From: Methanobacteriota archaeon
Lineage (GTDB): Archaea; Methanobacteriota; Methanobacteria; Methanobacteriales; Methanobacteriaceae
Length of the DNA stretch: 64,000 nt
Direction: 5' to 3'
Assembly: GCA_029556335.1 (NCBI GenBank)
Contig: JAKQFA010000037.1
Coordinates: 21,824 to 85,823 of the forward strand
This document shows positions 33,817-43,042 of this stretch, one piece after another. The notes beneath the pieces were generated by a model. It saw nothing but the letters and a program-made list of their open reading frames with translations, searched no databases and was not told where the DNA came from. The position numbers were made by a program, and so were the translations under genes. Each line of letters begins with the position of its first letter. The stretch's first letter is position 1.

Positions 33817-34962
33817 CTAATTTATTGATTTAAGATCAGCCAGAAAAGTCTCCAAGTGATTTTTTCTAATGTGGGGCATGATGATTATGCGAATTGCCGG
33901 GGGGTGTGCTGAAATAGAAGGTAACCATCCCTTATCCATCATTCCCCGGGATATTTCTTCCAGTGTCAGCTGAGATGAACGGAACGCCACGATATTAAGT
34001 TCTGGTTCAGTTACGAGTATGAAATCAGCTTTTTCTAGACTTTCCGCCAGGTAATGAGTTAAATCCATGCACCGGGTAGCAATTTTTCGGTACCCCCTCC
34101 TTCCCAGGTGCTTTAAAAGGGCCCAGGTTGCAGCGGTACTGGCTCCGGTTCGAGTACCCACAATGGTGGATTGTCTGTCCTCAGTCAGGTAGGGTGTTTC
34201 TATACTCATGGACTCCAGATATTCCCTATGACGAAATAGGATTCCCCCAGTAGGTATGGGAGCTAAACCCATCTTATGAGGGTCAATAGTCATGGATGAA
34301 ACCCCTGGAATCTTAAAATCAAATTCTGGTAAATTATATCCAGCATCCTGAAGGAAGGGTATGGAAAATCCTCCAAAGGCAGCGTCCACATGGAGATAAA
34401 TATCGTTATCCAGGCAGATCTCAGATAACCCGGCTATGGGATCTATTTTTCCCAGTTCGGTGGTTCCAGCTATCCCCACTACCGCCACCGTCTTGTCAGA
34501 GATCAGATTTTCTACTGAATTGAGGTCTATACGGTAATTTTCATCCAGTTCAGCTTCTTTCAGGTTAAGACACAACATCTCCGCTGCTTTTTTAAAGGAG
34601 AAGTGGGCGGATTTTGGTACTATGATCTCTCCATCCTTAACATCACTCAGGTTACGGGCAGCCCGCATGGCCATTATATTAGCTTCAGTCCCCCCCGTGA
34701 TGATATGGCCATGTACATCTGATTTACCCAGCATATCCCCTAAGATAGTAATCACTTCATCTTCCAAGTCTTTAGTCCCAGGGAAAAGTCCAGGATCCCC
34801 CAGGTTAGACTCTAAAAACATGGCGTAGGCTTCCAAAGCCACTGGATGGGGGCAGGTACACATGGATCCTAATATTCTGCCGGATTGGTAGGTTAGATCC
34901 CTATTTTTGTAGTCCCGGAGAGTTTTTATGACTTTTTCACGGGAGATTCCCTTGTCTTGCAT
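33817..34962 (-). CDS. mfnA: L-tyrosine decarboxylase (methanofuran biosynthesis)
   Basis: 381 residues, group II PLP decarboxylase. GGTEANIMAMRAARN for the phosphate, HVDAAFGGF with the ring-binding D193, and TIDPHKMGLAPIPTGG with the Schiff-base lysine K230. In methanogens MfnA makes tyramine for methanofuran and can also decarboxylate aspartate to beta-alanine for coenzyme A. Ends 14 bases before the fumarase start, so the two are likely cotranscribed. Confidence 0.93.
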   Translation of the reverse strand: MQDKGISREKVIKTLRDYKNRDLTYQSGRILGSMCTCPHPVALEAYAMFLESNLGDPGLFPGTKDLEDEVITILGDMLGKSDVHGHIITGGTEANIMAMRAARNLSDVKDGEIIVPKSAHFSFKKAAEMLCLNLKEAELDENYRIDLNSVENLISDKTVAVVGIAGTTELGKIDPIAGLSEICLDNDIYLHVDAAFGGFSIPFLQDAGYNLPEFDFKIPGVSSMTIDPHKMGLAPIPTGGILFRHREYLESMSIETPYLTEDRQSTIVGTRTGASTAATWALLKHLGRRGYRKIATRCMDLTHYLAESLEKADFILVTEPELNIVAFRSSQLTLEEISRGMMDKGWLPSISAHPPAIRIIIMPHIRKNHLETFLADLKSIN

Positions 34963-35043
34963 GTGATCTGAAATATTAGAATTTTTCTGGGCTCTGGAAA
35001 TTAAATTAAAAAATAAGGAATATGGTGGAGTTTTCTACTCCTA

Positions 35044-37332
35044 CTATTGCATCATCTTCCGGGCAGCCCGGAGTAGAAGTTTCTTCTCCACCCTAGCCAC
35101 AGTTTCCCTGACATTGGCCACAGCATCGGTGTTAGCGGATACTGAAGTTATTCCCAGTTCAACCAGTTTTTCCACAATGGAAGGAATGCTCCCTGCCTGT
35201 CCACAAATACTGGTCTTTACCCCTGCCTTGTTACACTCTATGATCACCCTTTCAATCAACTTAAGCACTGCTGGATGGCCTTCAGTGTACAAACCAGCCA
35301 CTTTCTCGTTATTTCTGTCGATGGCCAGGGTGTACTGGGTGAGGTCGTTGGTTCCGAAACTCACAAAGTCCAGCCCCTCAGCAATGAAGTCCTCGATTAT
35401 CATAGCTGCTCCCGGTGTTTCCACCATGACCCCGAATTCTATTGTTTTCTGGGGTTTGAGACCTACTTCACGGGCTATCTTCTTTGCTTCCTTCAGTTCG
35501 TCGGGGTGTTGCACCAAAGGCAGCATGATACCGATGTTGGTGTATCCCTGTTCATGGAGCTTTTTGATAGCCTTGAACTCTGCACGGAGAATATCCGGCT
35601 CGTCCAACTCTCTCCTGATACCTCTCCAGCCCAACATGGGGTTATGTTCATGTGGTTCGCCTTCCCCTCCTTCCAGGGACTGGAATTCATCAGTGGGTGC
35701 GTCCAGAGTTCGGTACCATACTGGTTTGGGGTAGAAGGCGTCTGCTACTTTCAGTATATTCTCCACCAGCACCCTGATGAGTTCATCCTCATTCCCCTCC
35801 GAGATGTACTTTTTTGGATGCACTCCAGTCGTGAGCATCATGTGTTCTGTTCTAAGCAATCCCACACCATCAGCTCCTGTGGCAGCGGCCTTTTTGGCGG
35901 CTTCGGACATGCTGACATTGACTTTTACTTCAGTTACTGTTAAGAGGGGTGGTGCAACCATTAATGGCTGCTGTTCAGTGGTTTCTTCTTTTTTTATGGT
36001 GTCCACCAGTTTGCCCTCCCATACCAACCCTTTACTACCATCCAGGGTCACTACACTGTTTTCAGGGAGTATTTGGGTGGCATCTCCAGTTCCCACTACA
36101 CAGGGGATTCCCAGTTCACGGGATACAATGGCCGCATGGCATGTGACCCCGCCCTCATCGGTTATGATACCGTTGGCCCTTTTCATGGCTGGCACCATAT
36201 CCGGGGTGGTCATCACCGTCACCAGTATGTCTCCGTCTTGGACTTTGTCCAGTTCATCAGTACTGCTGATGATCTTAACAGTTCCAGCCGCCATTCCTGG
36301 ACTAGCCCCTAGCCCCTTGGCGATTATGGTTCTACGTATTTCTTCACCTTCTTCCACTCCAGATACATCCTGAAGGGTAGTTACGGGCCGGGATTGCAGC
36401 ATGAAAATGCGATCCCCTTTGATAGCCCATTCGGTGTCCTGGGGGAACTGATAATGGTTGTGTATATTCCGACCCAGTTCCGTCAGGCGAGATATTTCGT
36501 CACCATTGAGAACCTGCCTCTTTTTAAGTTCATCTGGCACCGGTAATTTCACCGTGTTTCCCTTCTCAGGGTCACGGACGAACATGATGTTCTTCTCACT
36601 TACTTGTTGTTCCATGATCTTACCGGTTTCTTTGTCCACCCAGTAGGTGTCGGGGGTGACTGTTCCAGATACCACTGCTTCGCCCAGACCCCAAGCCGCC
36701 TCAATCAGGATTTTTTCCTCGCCGGTGGAGGGGTGGACCGTGAACATCACTCCTGCCTTTTCAGCGTCCACCATTTCCTGTACCACCACAGCGATGTACA
36801 CCTTGTCGTGTTGGAAGTTGTTTTCTTCCCGGTAGAATATGGCTCGTGCTCCAAACAACGATGCCCAACACTTCTGGACATATTTCAGAACGTCTTCCTC
36901 ACCCTTTATATTTAAATAAGTATCTTGCTGGCCAGCGAATGATGCTTCCGGAAGATCTTCAGCGGTAGCAGATGATCTGATAGCTACAAAAACATCATCC
37001 GCACCAATACGAATACATAATGCATTGTATGCTTCTATGATGATCCTTCGGATTTCATCGGGTATGGGGGTGTTATTGATGATTTTCTTTATTCTTCGGG
37101 CGGCATCCTGAAGTTCTTGATTCTGGTTGACGTCAACGGCATTGAGAATGCCCATAATGGTGTCGAAGATTCCAGTCTCCTCCACAAATTTCCGGTAAGT
37201 TGCAGAAGTAATTACAAAGCCGGGGGGTACTGGAATGCCAGCCTGGGTGAGTTCCCCCAGGTTAGCTCCCTTTCCACCAGCCACATCAACATCGTCTTTT
37301 CCCAGTTCCTCGAAAAATTTGACAAACTCCAT
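35044..37332 (-). CDS. ppsA: Phosphoenolpyruvate synthase
   Basis: 762 residues. N-terminal ATP-binding domain (GGKGANLGELTQAGIPVPPGF, RSSATAEDLPEASFAGQQDT), central phosphohistidine domain with GGVTCHAAIVSRELGIPCVVG, and C-terminal PEP/pyruvate domain with RTEHM, LDAPTDEF, VSFGTNDLTQY and CGQAGSIPSI. It makes PEP from pyruvate, ATP and water for gluconeogenesis from CO2-derived acetyl units. The length is normal for archaeal PpsA. It follows L10e on the same strand, 57 bases downstream. Confidence 0.96.
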   Translation of the reverse strand: MEFVKFFEELGKDDVDVAGGKGANLGELTQAGIPVPPGFVITSATYRKFVEETGIFDTIMGILNAVDVNQNQELQDAARRIKKIINNTPIPDEIRRIIIEAYNALCIRIGADDVFVAIRSSATAEDLPEASFAGQQDTYLNIKGEEDVLKYVQKCWASLFGARAIFYREENNFQHDKVYIAVVVQEMVDAEKAGVMFTVHPSTGEEKILIEAAWGLGEAVVSGTVTPDTYWVDKETGKIMEQQVSEKNIMFVRDPEKGNTVKLPVPDELKKRQVLNGDEISRLTELGRNIHNHYQFPQDTEWAIKGDRIFMLQSRPVTTLQDVSGVEEGEEIRRTIIAKGLGASPGMAAGTVKIISSTDELDKVQDGDILVTVMTTPDMVPAMKRANGIITDEGGVTCHAAIVSRELGIPCVVGTGDATQILPENSVVTLDGSKGLVWEGKLVDTIKKEETTEQQPLMVAPPLLTVTEVKVNVSMSEAAKKAAATGADGVGLLRTEHMMLTTGVHPKKYISEGNEDELIRVLVENILKVADAFYPKPVWYRTLDAPTDEFQSLEGGEGEPHEHNPMLGWRGIRRELDEPDILRAEFKAIKKLHEQGYTNIGIMLPLVQHPDELKEAKKIAREVGLKPQKTIEFGVMVETPGAAMIIEDFIAEGLDFVSFGTNDLTQYTLAIDRNNEKVAGLYTEGHPAVLKLIERVIIECNKAGVKTSICGQAGSIPSIVEKLVELGITSVSANTDAVANVRETVARVEKKLLLRAARKMMQ

Positions 37333-37389
37333 GCTAACCCTCTTTCATTCGTTTTCTTTTTAACCAGCAACGGTGCAAAAAATTTAATT

Positions 37390-37872
37390 CTACTTAACCA
37401 GTTCTGCCCCTTCATCGATCAAAATCTTACAGGGGACTGGAAATTTCATGGCAGCCCTTCTAAGTGCTTCTTTAGCGTCCTTAAAGTTCCTCTTGTTGGT
37501 TTTAATGGTTAAAACACGCTGGTCAGCTTTAACTATTGCCACTGAACTTACTGGCTTTCCATATGCCTTCCTCATCCCGTCCTGCACACGGTCTGCACCA
37601 GCCCCAGTAGCCATTGGATTTTCACGCACAATGTGGTGAGGATAAACTCTTATTTTCAAGTGATACCCCATCCTACCAGCTCTTCTCTGCATGTATCTGT
37701 TGGAAGCTATCCTGGATGCTTCCAGAGAATTATGAGAGAGATGGGCCTCTTTTTTAAGTGCCAAGCTTACGGTAAGGGGAAACTCACCTGCTAAGTTACC
37801 CATATCATATTGAACAATCTTGGAGCCAGGAATTTTACGAATGTACTCTTTTCTAGTGTATGCTCTTGCCAT
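37390..37872 (-). CDS. rpl10e: 50S ribosomal protein L10e (L16 family)
   Basis: 160 residues. MARAYTRKEYIRKIPGSKIV, then ISNRYMQRR-like ASNRYMQRRAGRMGYHLKIR, YPHHIVRENPMATGAGADRVQDGMR and KPVSSVAIVKADQRVLTI. This is the archaeal/eukaryotic L10e, which holds the A-site tRNA region of the large subunit. The start is behind an AGGAGGAAG site. The likely first gene of a run with ppsA. Confidence 0.97.
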   Translation of the reverse strand: MARAYTRKEYIRKIPGSKIVQYDMGNLAGEFPLTVSLALKKEAHLSHNSLEASRIASNRYMQRRAGRMGYHLKIRVYPHHIVRENPMATGAGADRVQDGMRKAYGKPVSSVAIVKADQRVLTIKTNKRNFKDAKEALRRAAMKFPVPCKILIDEGAELVK

Positions 37873-38214
37873 CTATTCTTCCTCCTTGTCAAAGTTTAAA
37901 TCTATAATTTAATAAGTTTTAGGCTTCCACCAATATGGTTAAAATATTATTACTAGGAATAAAACCAGGTTGAAATCAATAGTAGACTTAGTTTGTAAAT
38001 TTATAATATATAAAATGATCAATCCATGATTTTTTCATATTATGAAAGAAATGATCTCAATACACTTAGTATGGGGTTAAAGCATTAGAATTTCTTCTTA
38101 ATCGCGCCAAAAATCAAATTCTAATTTCTTGTTATTCTGTTATAGGATTGAATTAAAAAAAAATATTAGGGGATTAAGAGTTTGCACTCTAAATCCAAAC
38201 ATTTATGCACTTTT
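37873..38214. other. Intergenic stretch (342 bases)
   Basis: AT-rich region between the L10e start and the end of the secreted protein gene, both on the minus strand. TATA-like runs near 37990-38010 (TTTATAATATATAAAA) may drive L10e or an unannotated transcript. No gene or RNA recognised. Confidence 0.4.
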
Positions 38215-38865
38215 TTAGCTACTACTCTTAATTACTTGACCATTGACGTAGTTGGATGTGCACCAGTAACGCATTGCGTACCCGTTACCTTTGTAGTCGT
38301 AGTTAACCCATTTGCCGTTACTGTAGTATTGTACTGATCTGTGTCGGGATGACATACTGGTGGGATATTGAATTATTCTTACTTGGTAATTTTTGCTCAG
38401 TAATTGATTGTAGAGTATTTCACTGTTGGTCCAGCAGTCACCAGTTCCTTTACCACCGGTACTCCTGTAAGTGGTAGTTGTTCGGTAAGTGTAAGTGGCT
38501 CTTACGTATCTGTATTTGCCATTTTTGTAAACTTTTTTGTAGTAATACTTCTTTTTGTATGTTGTTTTGTAAGATTTTTTCTGGTAAGTCTTTTTATACG
38601 TTGCCTTAGCTTTGTAAGTCTTCTTAGCTTTGTAAGTCTTCTTAGCCTTGTAAGTCTTCTTAGTAACTGCATTGACTTCTGGTTTAGCTACTGAAGCTGA
38701 GTTCACTGAGTCAATGTTCTTCACTTGGGTAATGCTTGAGCTTTGGCTTGTACTTATGTTATCAACAACCCCTGAGAGGGGCAAAGTGCATACTGCTATC
38801 GCTAACGCTAATAGCAACACATAATTCAATTGTCGCTTAATTATACCGCCTCCGTGACTCATCAT
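38215..38865 (-). CDS. Secreted transglutaminase-like protein with Lys-Tyr repeats
   Basis: 216 residues. Hydrophobic signal segment 11-34, a low-complexity lysine/tyrosine-rich stretch at 69-120 with repeated KKTYKA units, and a compact C-terminal domain. The domain has C144 (GTGDCWTNSEILYNQL), H175 (SSRHRSVQYY) and D190 (KWVNYDYKG), the Cys-His-Asp order of transglutaminase-fold proteases such as pseudomurein endoisopeptidase-like enzymes. Many Methanobacterial surface proteins end in this module. The basic region could bind the negatively charged cell wall. Enzymatic or purely adhesive role uncertain. Confidence 0.72.
   Translation of the reverse strand: MMSHGGGIIKRQLNYVLLLALAIAVCTLPLSGVVDNISTSQSSSITQVKNIDSVNSASVAKPEVNAVTKKTYKAKKTYKAKKTYKAKATYKKTYQKKSYKTTYKKKYYYKKVYKNGKYRYVRATYTYRTTTTYRSTGGKGTGDCWTNSEILYNQLLSKNYQVRIIQYPTSMSSRHRSVQYYSNGKWVNYDYKGNGYAMRYWCTSNYVNGQVIKSSS
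38605..38658 (-). repeat. Three tandem 18-bp repeats inside the secreted protein gene
   Basis: On the plus strand CTTAGCTTTGTAAGTCTT occurs at 38605-38622 and 38623-38640, and with one base changed (T to C) at 38641-38658. Each unit encodes KTYKAK. The near identity of DNA copies suggests recent slippage expansion, so repeat number may vary between strains. Confidence 0.8.
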
Positions 38866-39264
38866 TCAAGTATGATGAGGCCCTTTTTGGTATAACATTG
38901 CATTTTTGAAACATGACTTATAAAGGTTCTGGTTTTAATCTCGTAAATTCCAATCCATACCGCTTTTTTTTAAATTTAAGGAGACTTTAGAAGTTATTCA
39001 TTTGGCCATAAATAGATGAGCTCAATTCGTTGTTATTTTTCCTTTACATGCGTTCTAAAAAGTTTATTTTCCCAATTGAAGCCAAGTTAATCTGTATCTT
39101 TAAAAAAGTATGCCTCCTAAATGGACCTAATCCTGTTTTTTGTCCCAATAAACAAAAAAAGGGTGAATAAAAATGTTTCATCTATTTATAGAGATGTGAA
39201 TGAGGATTTATATTAAATCAGCTTGAAATTTATGTTTTTAATGAAAATAGGAGGCCTTGTCTTT
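38866..39264. other. Intergenic stretch (399 bases)
   Basis: Upstream region of the secreted protein gene. AT-rich with several A- and T-tracts (for example 39150-39165), no frame with protein character, and no clear RNA. The promoter of the secreted protein gene must lie within the first 100 bases. Confidence 0.4.
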
Positions 39265-39450
39265 TTACCCATCCCCGCCCCGGGCCAAAGTGTTAGGTGA
39301 TACTGGTATAATGATCATAATTCCAAGAACATTCCCGAAAACTTTTCCAAACTGTTCAGTTACACCATCCAAGGTTTTAAATCCATTTAAAGATCGGGGT
39401 AAATTGTCCCAGAATAATACTAAAAACGAATTAAAATTTACATGATGCAT
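39265..39450 (-). CDS. 61-residue hypothetical protein with one hydrophobic segment
   Basis: ATG 39450 lies 9 bases after GGAGGGG; stop TAA 39265-39267. The product starts MHHVNFNSFLVLFWDNLPRS and has a C-terminal hydrophobic stretch (GNVLGIMIIIPVSPNTLA) ending ARGGDG. Divergent from cooC. Composition and binding site are fair, but there is no family match and part may be chance. Confidence 0.4.
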   Translation of the reverse strand: MHHVNFNSFLVLFWDNLPRSLNGFKTLDGVTEQFGKVFGNVLGIMIIIPVSPNTLARGGDG

Positions 39451-39580
39451 CGTAACCATCCCCTCCAGTATCATTTTAATAAATTTTTCATACTCGTTAA
39501 GTATTAAACCCCAACCACCATAGTAGGTTTATTGATCAACCTCCCTATGTAGGGTTTAGTTAGATTTTTAGGTGGAAACT

Positions 39581-40372
39581 ATGAAGATCGCCATAACTGG
39601 AAAAGGAGGAGTGGGAAAAACCACAGTATCCAGCACCCTGGCTACTATACTGTCCCGGAAATACAAAGTCATTGCCATTGATGCTGATCCAGACATGAAT
39701 CTGGCTGGGAGTTTGGGAATACATAGCCCCATAACCCCCATATCTAAAATGAAGGACTTGATCAAAGATCGGACCGGTGCTGAGCCAGGATCATCCTTTG
39801 GAGAGGTGTTCAAGATGAATCCTAAGATATCAGATCTTCCAGAATCTCTTTCCATAAATTACGATGAAGAAGGTCGTTTGAAACTCCTAGTGATGGGTAC
39901 AGTGGATAAAGGAGGTGATGGATGTGTCTGCCCTGCTTCAGTACTTCTTAAAGCACTTTTAAGACACCTTATACTGAAAAAAGATGAAATAATCCTTTTG
40001 GACATGGAAGCAGGTATTGAACATCTGGGGAGGCGTACCGCAGAAGCCGTGGATCTGATGATCATCGTGGTGGAACCAGGACTCAAATCCTTGGAAACCG
40101 CCACCCGTATCAGGAAGCTGGCTAAAGAAATTGGAGTGGATGAAGTAGTTGCCGTTATAAATAAAGTTTCCAATGAGGATGAAGAAGCATTTGTAACCAG
40201 CAAACTCAATGAAATTGGTTTAAATGTATTAGGAAGTATCCCCCATGATTATAACGTTGTGCGAGCCGATATGGAAGGTCAGCCCCTGGTGAATTATCCT
40301 GATTCTTCAGCTCTAAAAGCAGTGGAGGATATCTCGGAAAATATTTTAAGCAATCTACCCCAATTATCATAG
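39581..40372 (+). CDS. cooC: CooC-type nickel-insertion ATPase
   Basis: 263 residues from ATG 39581 (GGTGG before it; the GTG at 39572 is rejected). Deviant P-loop GKGGVGKTT at about 7-15, switch-like LLDMEAGIEHLGRR, and the metal-binding CVC motif in GGDGCVCPASVLLKALL. CooC dimers bind Ni(II) through this CxC and help mature carbon monoxide dehydrogenase/acetyl-CoA synthase. Start of a tight run cooC-pcc1-serS, with 1 base to pcc1. Confidence 0.85.
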   Translation: MKIAITGKGGVGKTTVSSTLATILSRKYKVIAIDADPDMNLAGSLGIHSPITPISKMKDLIKDRTGAEPGSSFGEVFKMNPKISDLPESLSINYDEEGRLKLLVMGTVDKGGDGCVCPASVLLKALLRHLILKKDEIILLDMEAGIEHLGRRTAEAVDLMIIVVEPGLKSLETATRIRKLAKEIGVDEVVAVINKVSNEDEEAFVTSKLNEIGLNVLGSIPHDYNVVRADMEGQPLVNYPDSSALKAVEDISENILSNLPQLS

Positions 40373-40373
40373 T

Positions 40374-40610
40374 ATGCAGATCACTGCTAGGCTAGTCTTC
40401 CATTATCAGGAGGAAGAACAGGCCCTAATTGCTTACCAATCATTAGAACCCGATAACAGGAACTATCTGGAGTCAAAAGTTGTAGATAATGACCTTGTAT
40501 GCAAAATTCGTGGCGAATCTGTACCAAGGATATTGGCAACCCTTGATGACCTTATTTTTTCAGAAATCCTGGTAGAAAAAGTGTTAGAAATAGATGGTGA
40601 TGAGATATGA
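40374..40610 (+). CDS. pcc1: KEOPS complex subunit Pcc1
   Basis: 78 residues matching the small Pcc1 subunit: one beta-alpha-beta-beta-alpha module with LVFHYQEEEQALIAYQSLEP, then SKVVDNDLVCKIRGESVPRI and ATLDDLIFSEILVEKVL. Pcc1 is the dimerisation platform of KEOPS, which makes the threonylcarbamoyl-adenosine of ANN-reading tRNAs. Its TGA overlaps the serS ATG (ATGA), so the two genes are translationally coupled. Confidence 0.82.
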   Translation: MQITARLVFHYQEEEQALIAYQSLEPDNRNYLESKVVDNDLVCKIRGESVPRILATLDDLIFSEILVEKVLEIDGDEI

Positions 40611-42151
40611 AGTTTACACTAAAGGGCCAGATCACCTTCAGCAAAGATGCTGAAGAGGCCCGTGCTGATATCAAACAATTCCTAGATGATGCTAACCAAA
40701 ACCTTTTCCTCAAAGGAGTGCCCCTAGAACAGAAGGAAGATGCCGCTCGTGTGGTGGAATGGACTCTAGATAGCAGCACCCTGTATCTTAAGCTGGTCTC
40801 CGGTAGAAGAGGAAGAGCCCACGATGCCCTTTTAAGGATAAAAAAACCATTAACCCAACTTTTAGGATCCAAGTACCGACTAGGAATCCGTAGAATTTCT
40901 GTGGATTTCTATGAAATACGCATACCCACCCCGGAAATGGTGGATGTAGGTGAAATGCCCTACGTTCAGGATTCCAGCTTCAAAGAGGGTGTCATGATAA
41001 TTAAATTCCAAAAATTGGACGAAGCAGATATCCGCCGCCATGTAGTTGATCGAGTGGTGAAACAAGTCCAGAGCCAGGCCAGGGCCTCGGTGGAAGGATC
41101 AGAAACCGATATTCTGACTAGGCAGGTAACCAAAGTTGAACCAGGAACCATAGTTTTCCAGGGAAAAAAACAGGAAATCTATTTTGATGGTGATCCCACT
41201 GAAGAGTTAGCCCGGCGGGGATGGGTTAAAAAGTTTCCGGGCAAAGGGCAGTGGTTCTATGGACCCCCACTCATCGCACTGCAGAGGGCAGTGGAAGAGA
41301 TATTCCTGGAGAAACTGGTATACAAACTGGGCTTTGAGGAGTGTATGTGGCCCAAACTCATACCCTTACCAGTGTTGAACAAAATGCGTTACCTGGAAGG
41401 CCTACCAGAAGGTATGTACTACTGTTCTGCCCCTCGTCGTGACCCAGAACTTTTTGAGAAATTTAAAAATGAGTTAACCATCACAAAAGAAGTGCCCATC
41501 AATCGTCTGAAGGACGGGTTGAAGGACCCCTCCTACGTTCTGGCACCAGCCCAGTGCGAACCTTTTTACGAATTTTTCTCACATGAAGTGGTAGATGAGG
41601 AGGATCTTCCCATCTCCCTCTTTGACCGTAGTGGCTGGACCTACCGCTGGGAGGCCGGCGGTGCCAAGGGATTGGACCGGGTTCATGAGTTCCAGAGGGT
41701 GGAGCTGGTGTGGTTGGGCACCCCGGAACAGGTGGAGAAAATACGTGACACCACTCTGGAAATTTCACAGAACCTAGCTGATCTGATGGAACTGGAATGG
41801 TACACCGAAGTGGGTGATGATCCCTTCTACTTGGAGGGTAGGAAATCAGAAGAGAGAGGGATTGAGTTCCCGGATGTACCCAAATATGAGATGCGCCTTG
41901 TGGTTCCTGGTGCTGATAAGGGAGTGGCTGCAGTTTCAGCCAACGTACACGGCACCCACTTTACGGAAGGTTTTTCCATCAAAGAAGCCCATCAAAAAAC
42001 CCTGTGGACCGGATGTACTGGTATCGGCATCACCCGCTGGTTGTTCGGATTCCTGGCTCAGAAGGGATTTGATAAGGATAACTGGCCAGTTGGAGTAAAA
42101 GAAAGGATGAGAAAGGTTCAGGTTCCCAGGATGCTTACTTGGCCTGGGTAG
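40607..42151 (+). CDS. serS: Serine--tRNA ligase, methanogen type 2
   Basis: 514 residues, the unusual SerRS of methanogens, unrelated in its N-terminal domain to the common type. The N-terminal ferredoxin-like tRNA-binding part (1 to about 170) is followed by class II motifs: motif 2 around YRWEAGGAKGLDRVHEFQRVE, and motif 3 GCTGIGITRWLFGFL. Cysteines in LAPAQCEP and TGCTG fit the zinc-dependent serine pocket. It charges tRNA-Ser. Last gene of the cooC-pcc1-serS run; hairpins follow. Confidence 0.95.
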   Translation: MKFTLKGQITFSKDAEEARADIKQFLDDANQNLFLKGVPLEQKEDAARVVEWTLDSSTLYLKLVSGRRGRAHDALLRIKKPLTQLLGSKYRLGIRRISVDFYEIRIPTPEMVDVGEMPYVQDSSFKEGVMIIKFQKLDEADIRRHVVDRVVKQVQSQARASVEGSETDILTRQVTKVEPGTIVFQGKKQEIYFDGDPTEELARRGWVKKFPGKGQWFYGPPLIALQRAVEEIFLEKLVYKLGFEECMWPKLIPLPVLNKMRYLEGLPEGMYYCSAPRRDPELFEKFKNELTITKEVPINRLKDGLKDPSYVLAPAQCEPFYEFFSHEVVDEEDLPISLFDRSGWTYRWEAGGAKGLDRVHEFQRVELVWLGTPEQVEKIRDTTLEISQNLADLMELEWYTEVGDDPFYLEGRKSEERGIEFPDVPKYEMRLVVPGADKGVAAVSANVHGTHFTEGFSIKEAHQKTLWTGCTGIGITRWLFGFLAQKGFDKDNWPVGVKERMRKVQVPRMLTWPG

Positions 42152-42186
42152 TACACCAAATAATCTTAGAAAAAATTTAGGCTTCC

Positions 42187-42232
42187 ACCATCAAAGATGG
42201 TAAATAGGTAGGGGGTAGAAATAGGTTTCTAC
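42187..42232. terminator. Two hairpins between convergent serS and FKBP genes
   Basis: ACCATC-AAA-GATGGT at 42187-42201 and GTAGAAA-TAGG-TTTCTAC at 42215-42232, both perfect. They fill the 93-base gap between the two convergent stops and are the likely bidirectional transcription end. Confidence 0.5.
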
Positions 42233-42244
42233 GTCCCATTTCAT

Positions 42245-43042
42245 TTATTGGTCTTCTCTTTCTTCAGGAAGTTTTTCCTCCACAACTTCTTCTTCTGGTA
42301 ATTTTTCAGGAACTTCCTCTTCTTCAGTGGCTTCTTCCTTCTTCTCGAAAACATCTACAAATTCCACTTTGGAAACATTATCCATATTATCGTAGATATC
42401 CCTGGCGATACGGAATCTTGCCATGGTGATATCCATGTAAGACTTTTGTTGGTCGAATTTAGCCATTTCATCCATATAAATGACTGCTTTACCATCTTCC
42501 ACCCGGATCGTGTGTTTTTCAGGGTCCAAGTTGGGGTTGGGGTAGTGTAACTCGATCATGGCTTTGACCTTTTCAGTGTCATCTTCGATGATCTCCTCCA
42601 CCTTAACTTGGTACTCCAAGTTCTTTCCGGCCAGTTCGTGGTTGAAGTCCACTGTGACCCGGCCTCCACTGACGGTCCGGATGATACCAGTGTGGCCCTC
42701 GGATGTGATGGCCATTCCCACTTGAGGCTTGATCCCCTGTTTTTTGAACTCGCGCATGGGAACCATCTGGAAGAGGTTGGGGTCCCGCTTGCCGAATCCA
42801 TTTTCAGGGCTTATTTCAACAGTTTTTTCTTCTTCAGCTTCCATACCCTCCACAGCATCATCTAATGCGGGTAATATATGTCCAACACCCACAACTATGG
42901 GGATTGCTCCATAAACTTTACCTTCAGTAATAATTTCTTCTTTTTCAGCTATTTCTTGGTTAGTGGTGTCAAAGACCTCGTTGGTTTCCTGGATTCTCCC
43001 AGTGTAGTCCAGTCTTATAAAATCTCCTTTTTTCACTGGCAT
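42245..43042 (-). CDS. FKBP-type peptidyl-prolyl isomerase, long archaeal form
   Basis: 265 residues. FKBP core VKKGDFIRLDYTGRIQETNE with an inserted-in-flap chaperone domain (about 85-140, GKRDPNLFQMVPMREFKKQG to GGRVTVDFNHELAGK), as in SlyD-like proteins. There is a C-terminal extension of about 110 residues ending in an acidic Glu-rich tail. It catalyses proline isomerisation and works as a folding chaperone in the cytoplasm. The start overlaps the end of the upstream TmcAL-like gene by 10 bases. Confidence 0.9.
   Translation of the reverse strand: MPVKKGDFIRLDYTGRIQETNEVFDTTNQEIAEKEEIITEGKVYGAIPIVVGVGHILPALDDAVEGMEAEEEKTVEISPENGFGKRDPNLFQMVPMREFKKQGIKPQVGMAITSEGHTGIIRTVSGGRVTVDFNHELAGKNLEYQVKVEEIIEDDTEKVKAMIELHYPNPNLDPEKHTIRVEDGKAVIYMDEMAKFDQQKSYMDITMARFRIARDIYDNMDNVSKVEFVDVFEKKEEATEEEEVPEKLPEEEVVEEKLPEEREDQ

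Noticed and set aside
38605..38658. Short tandem repeats as a CRISPR array
   Set aside because: Units are contiguous without spacers and lie in frame in a coding region.
39257..39445. Plus-strand frame of 62 codons
   Set aside because: Antisense to the better-supported small minus-strand frame with a GGAGG site; proline-rich start typical of a shadow frame.
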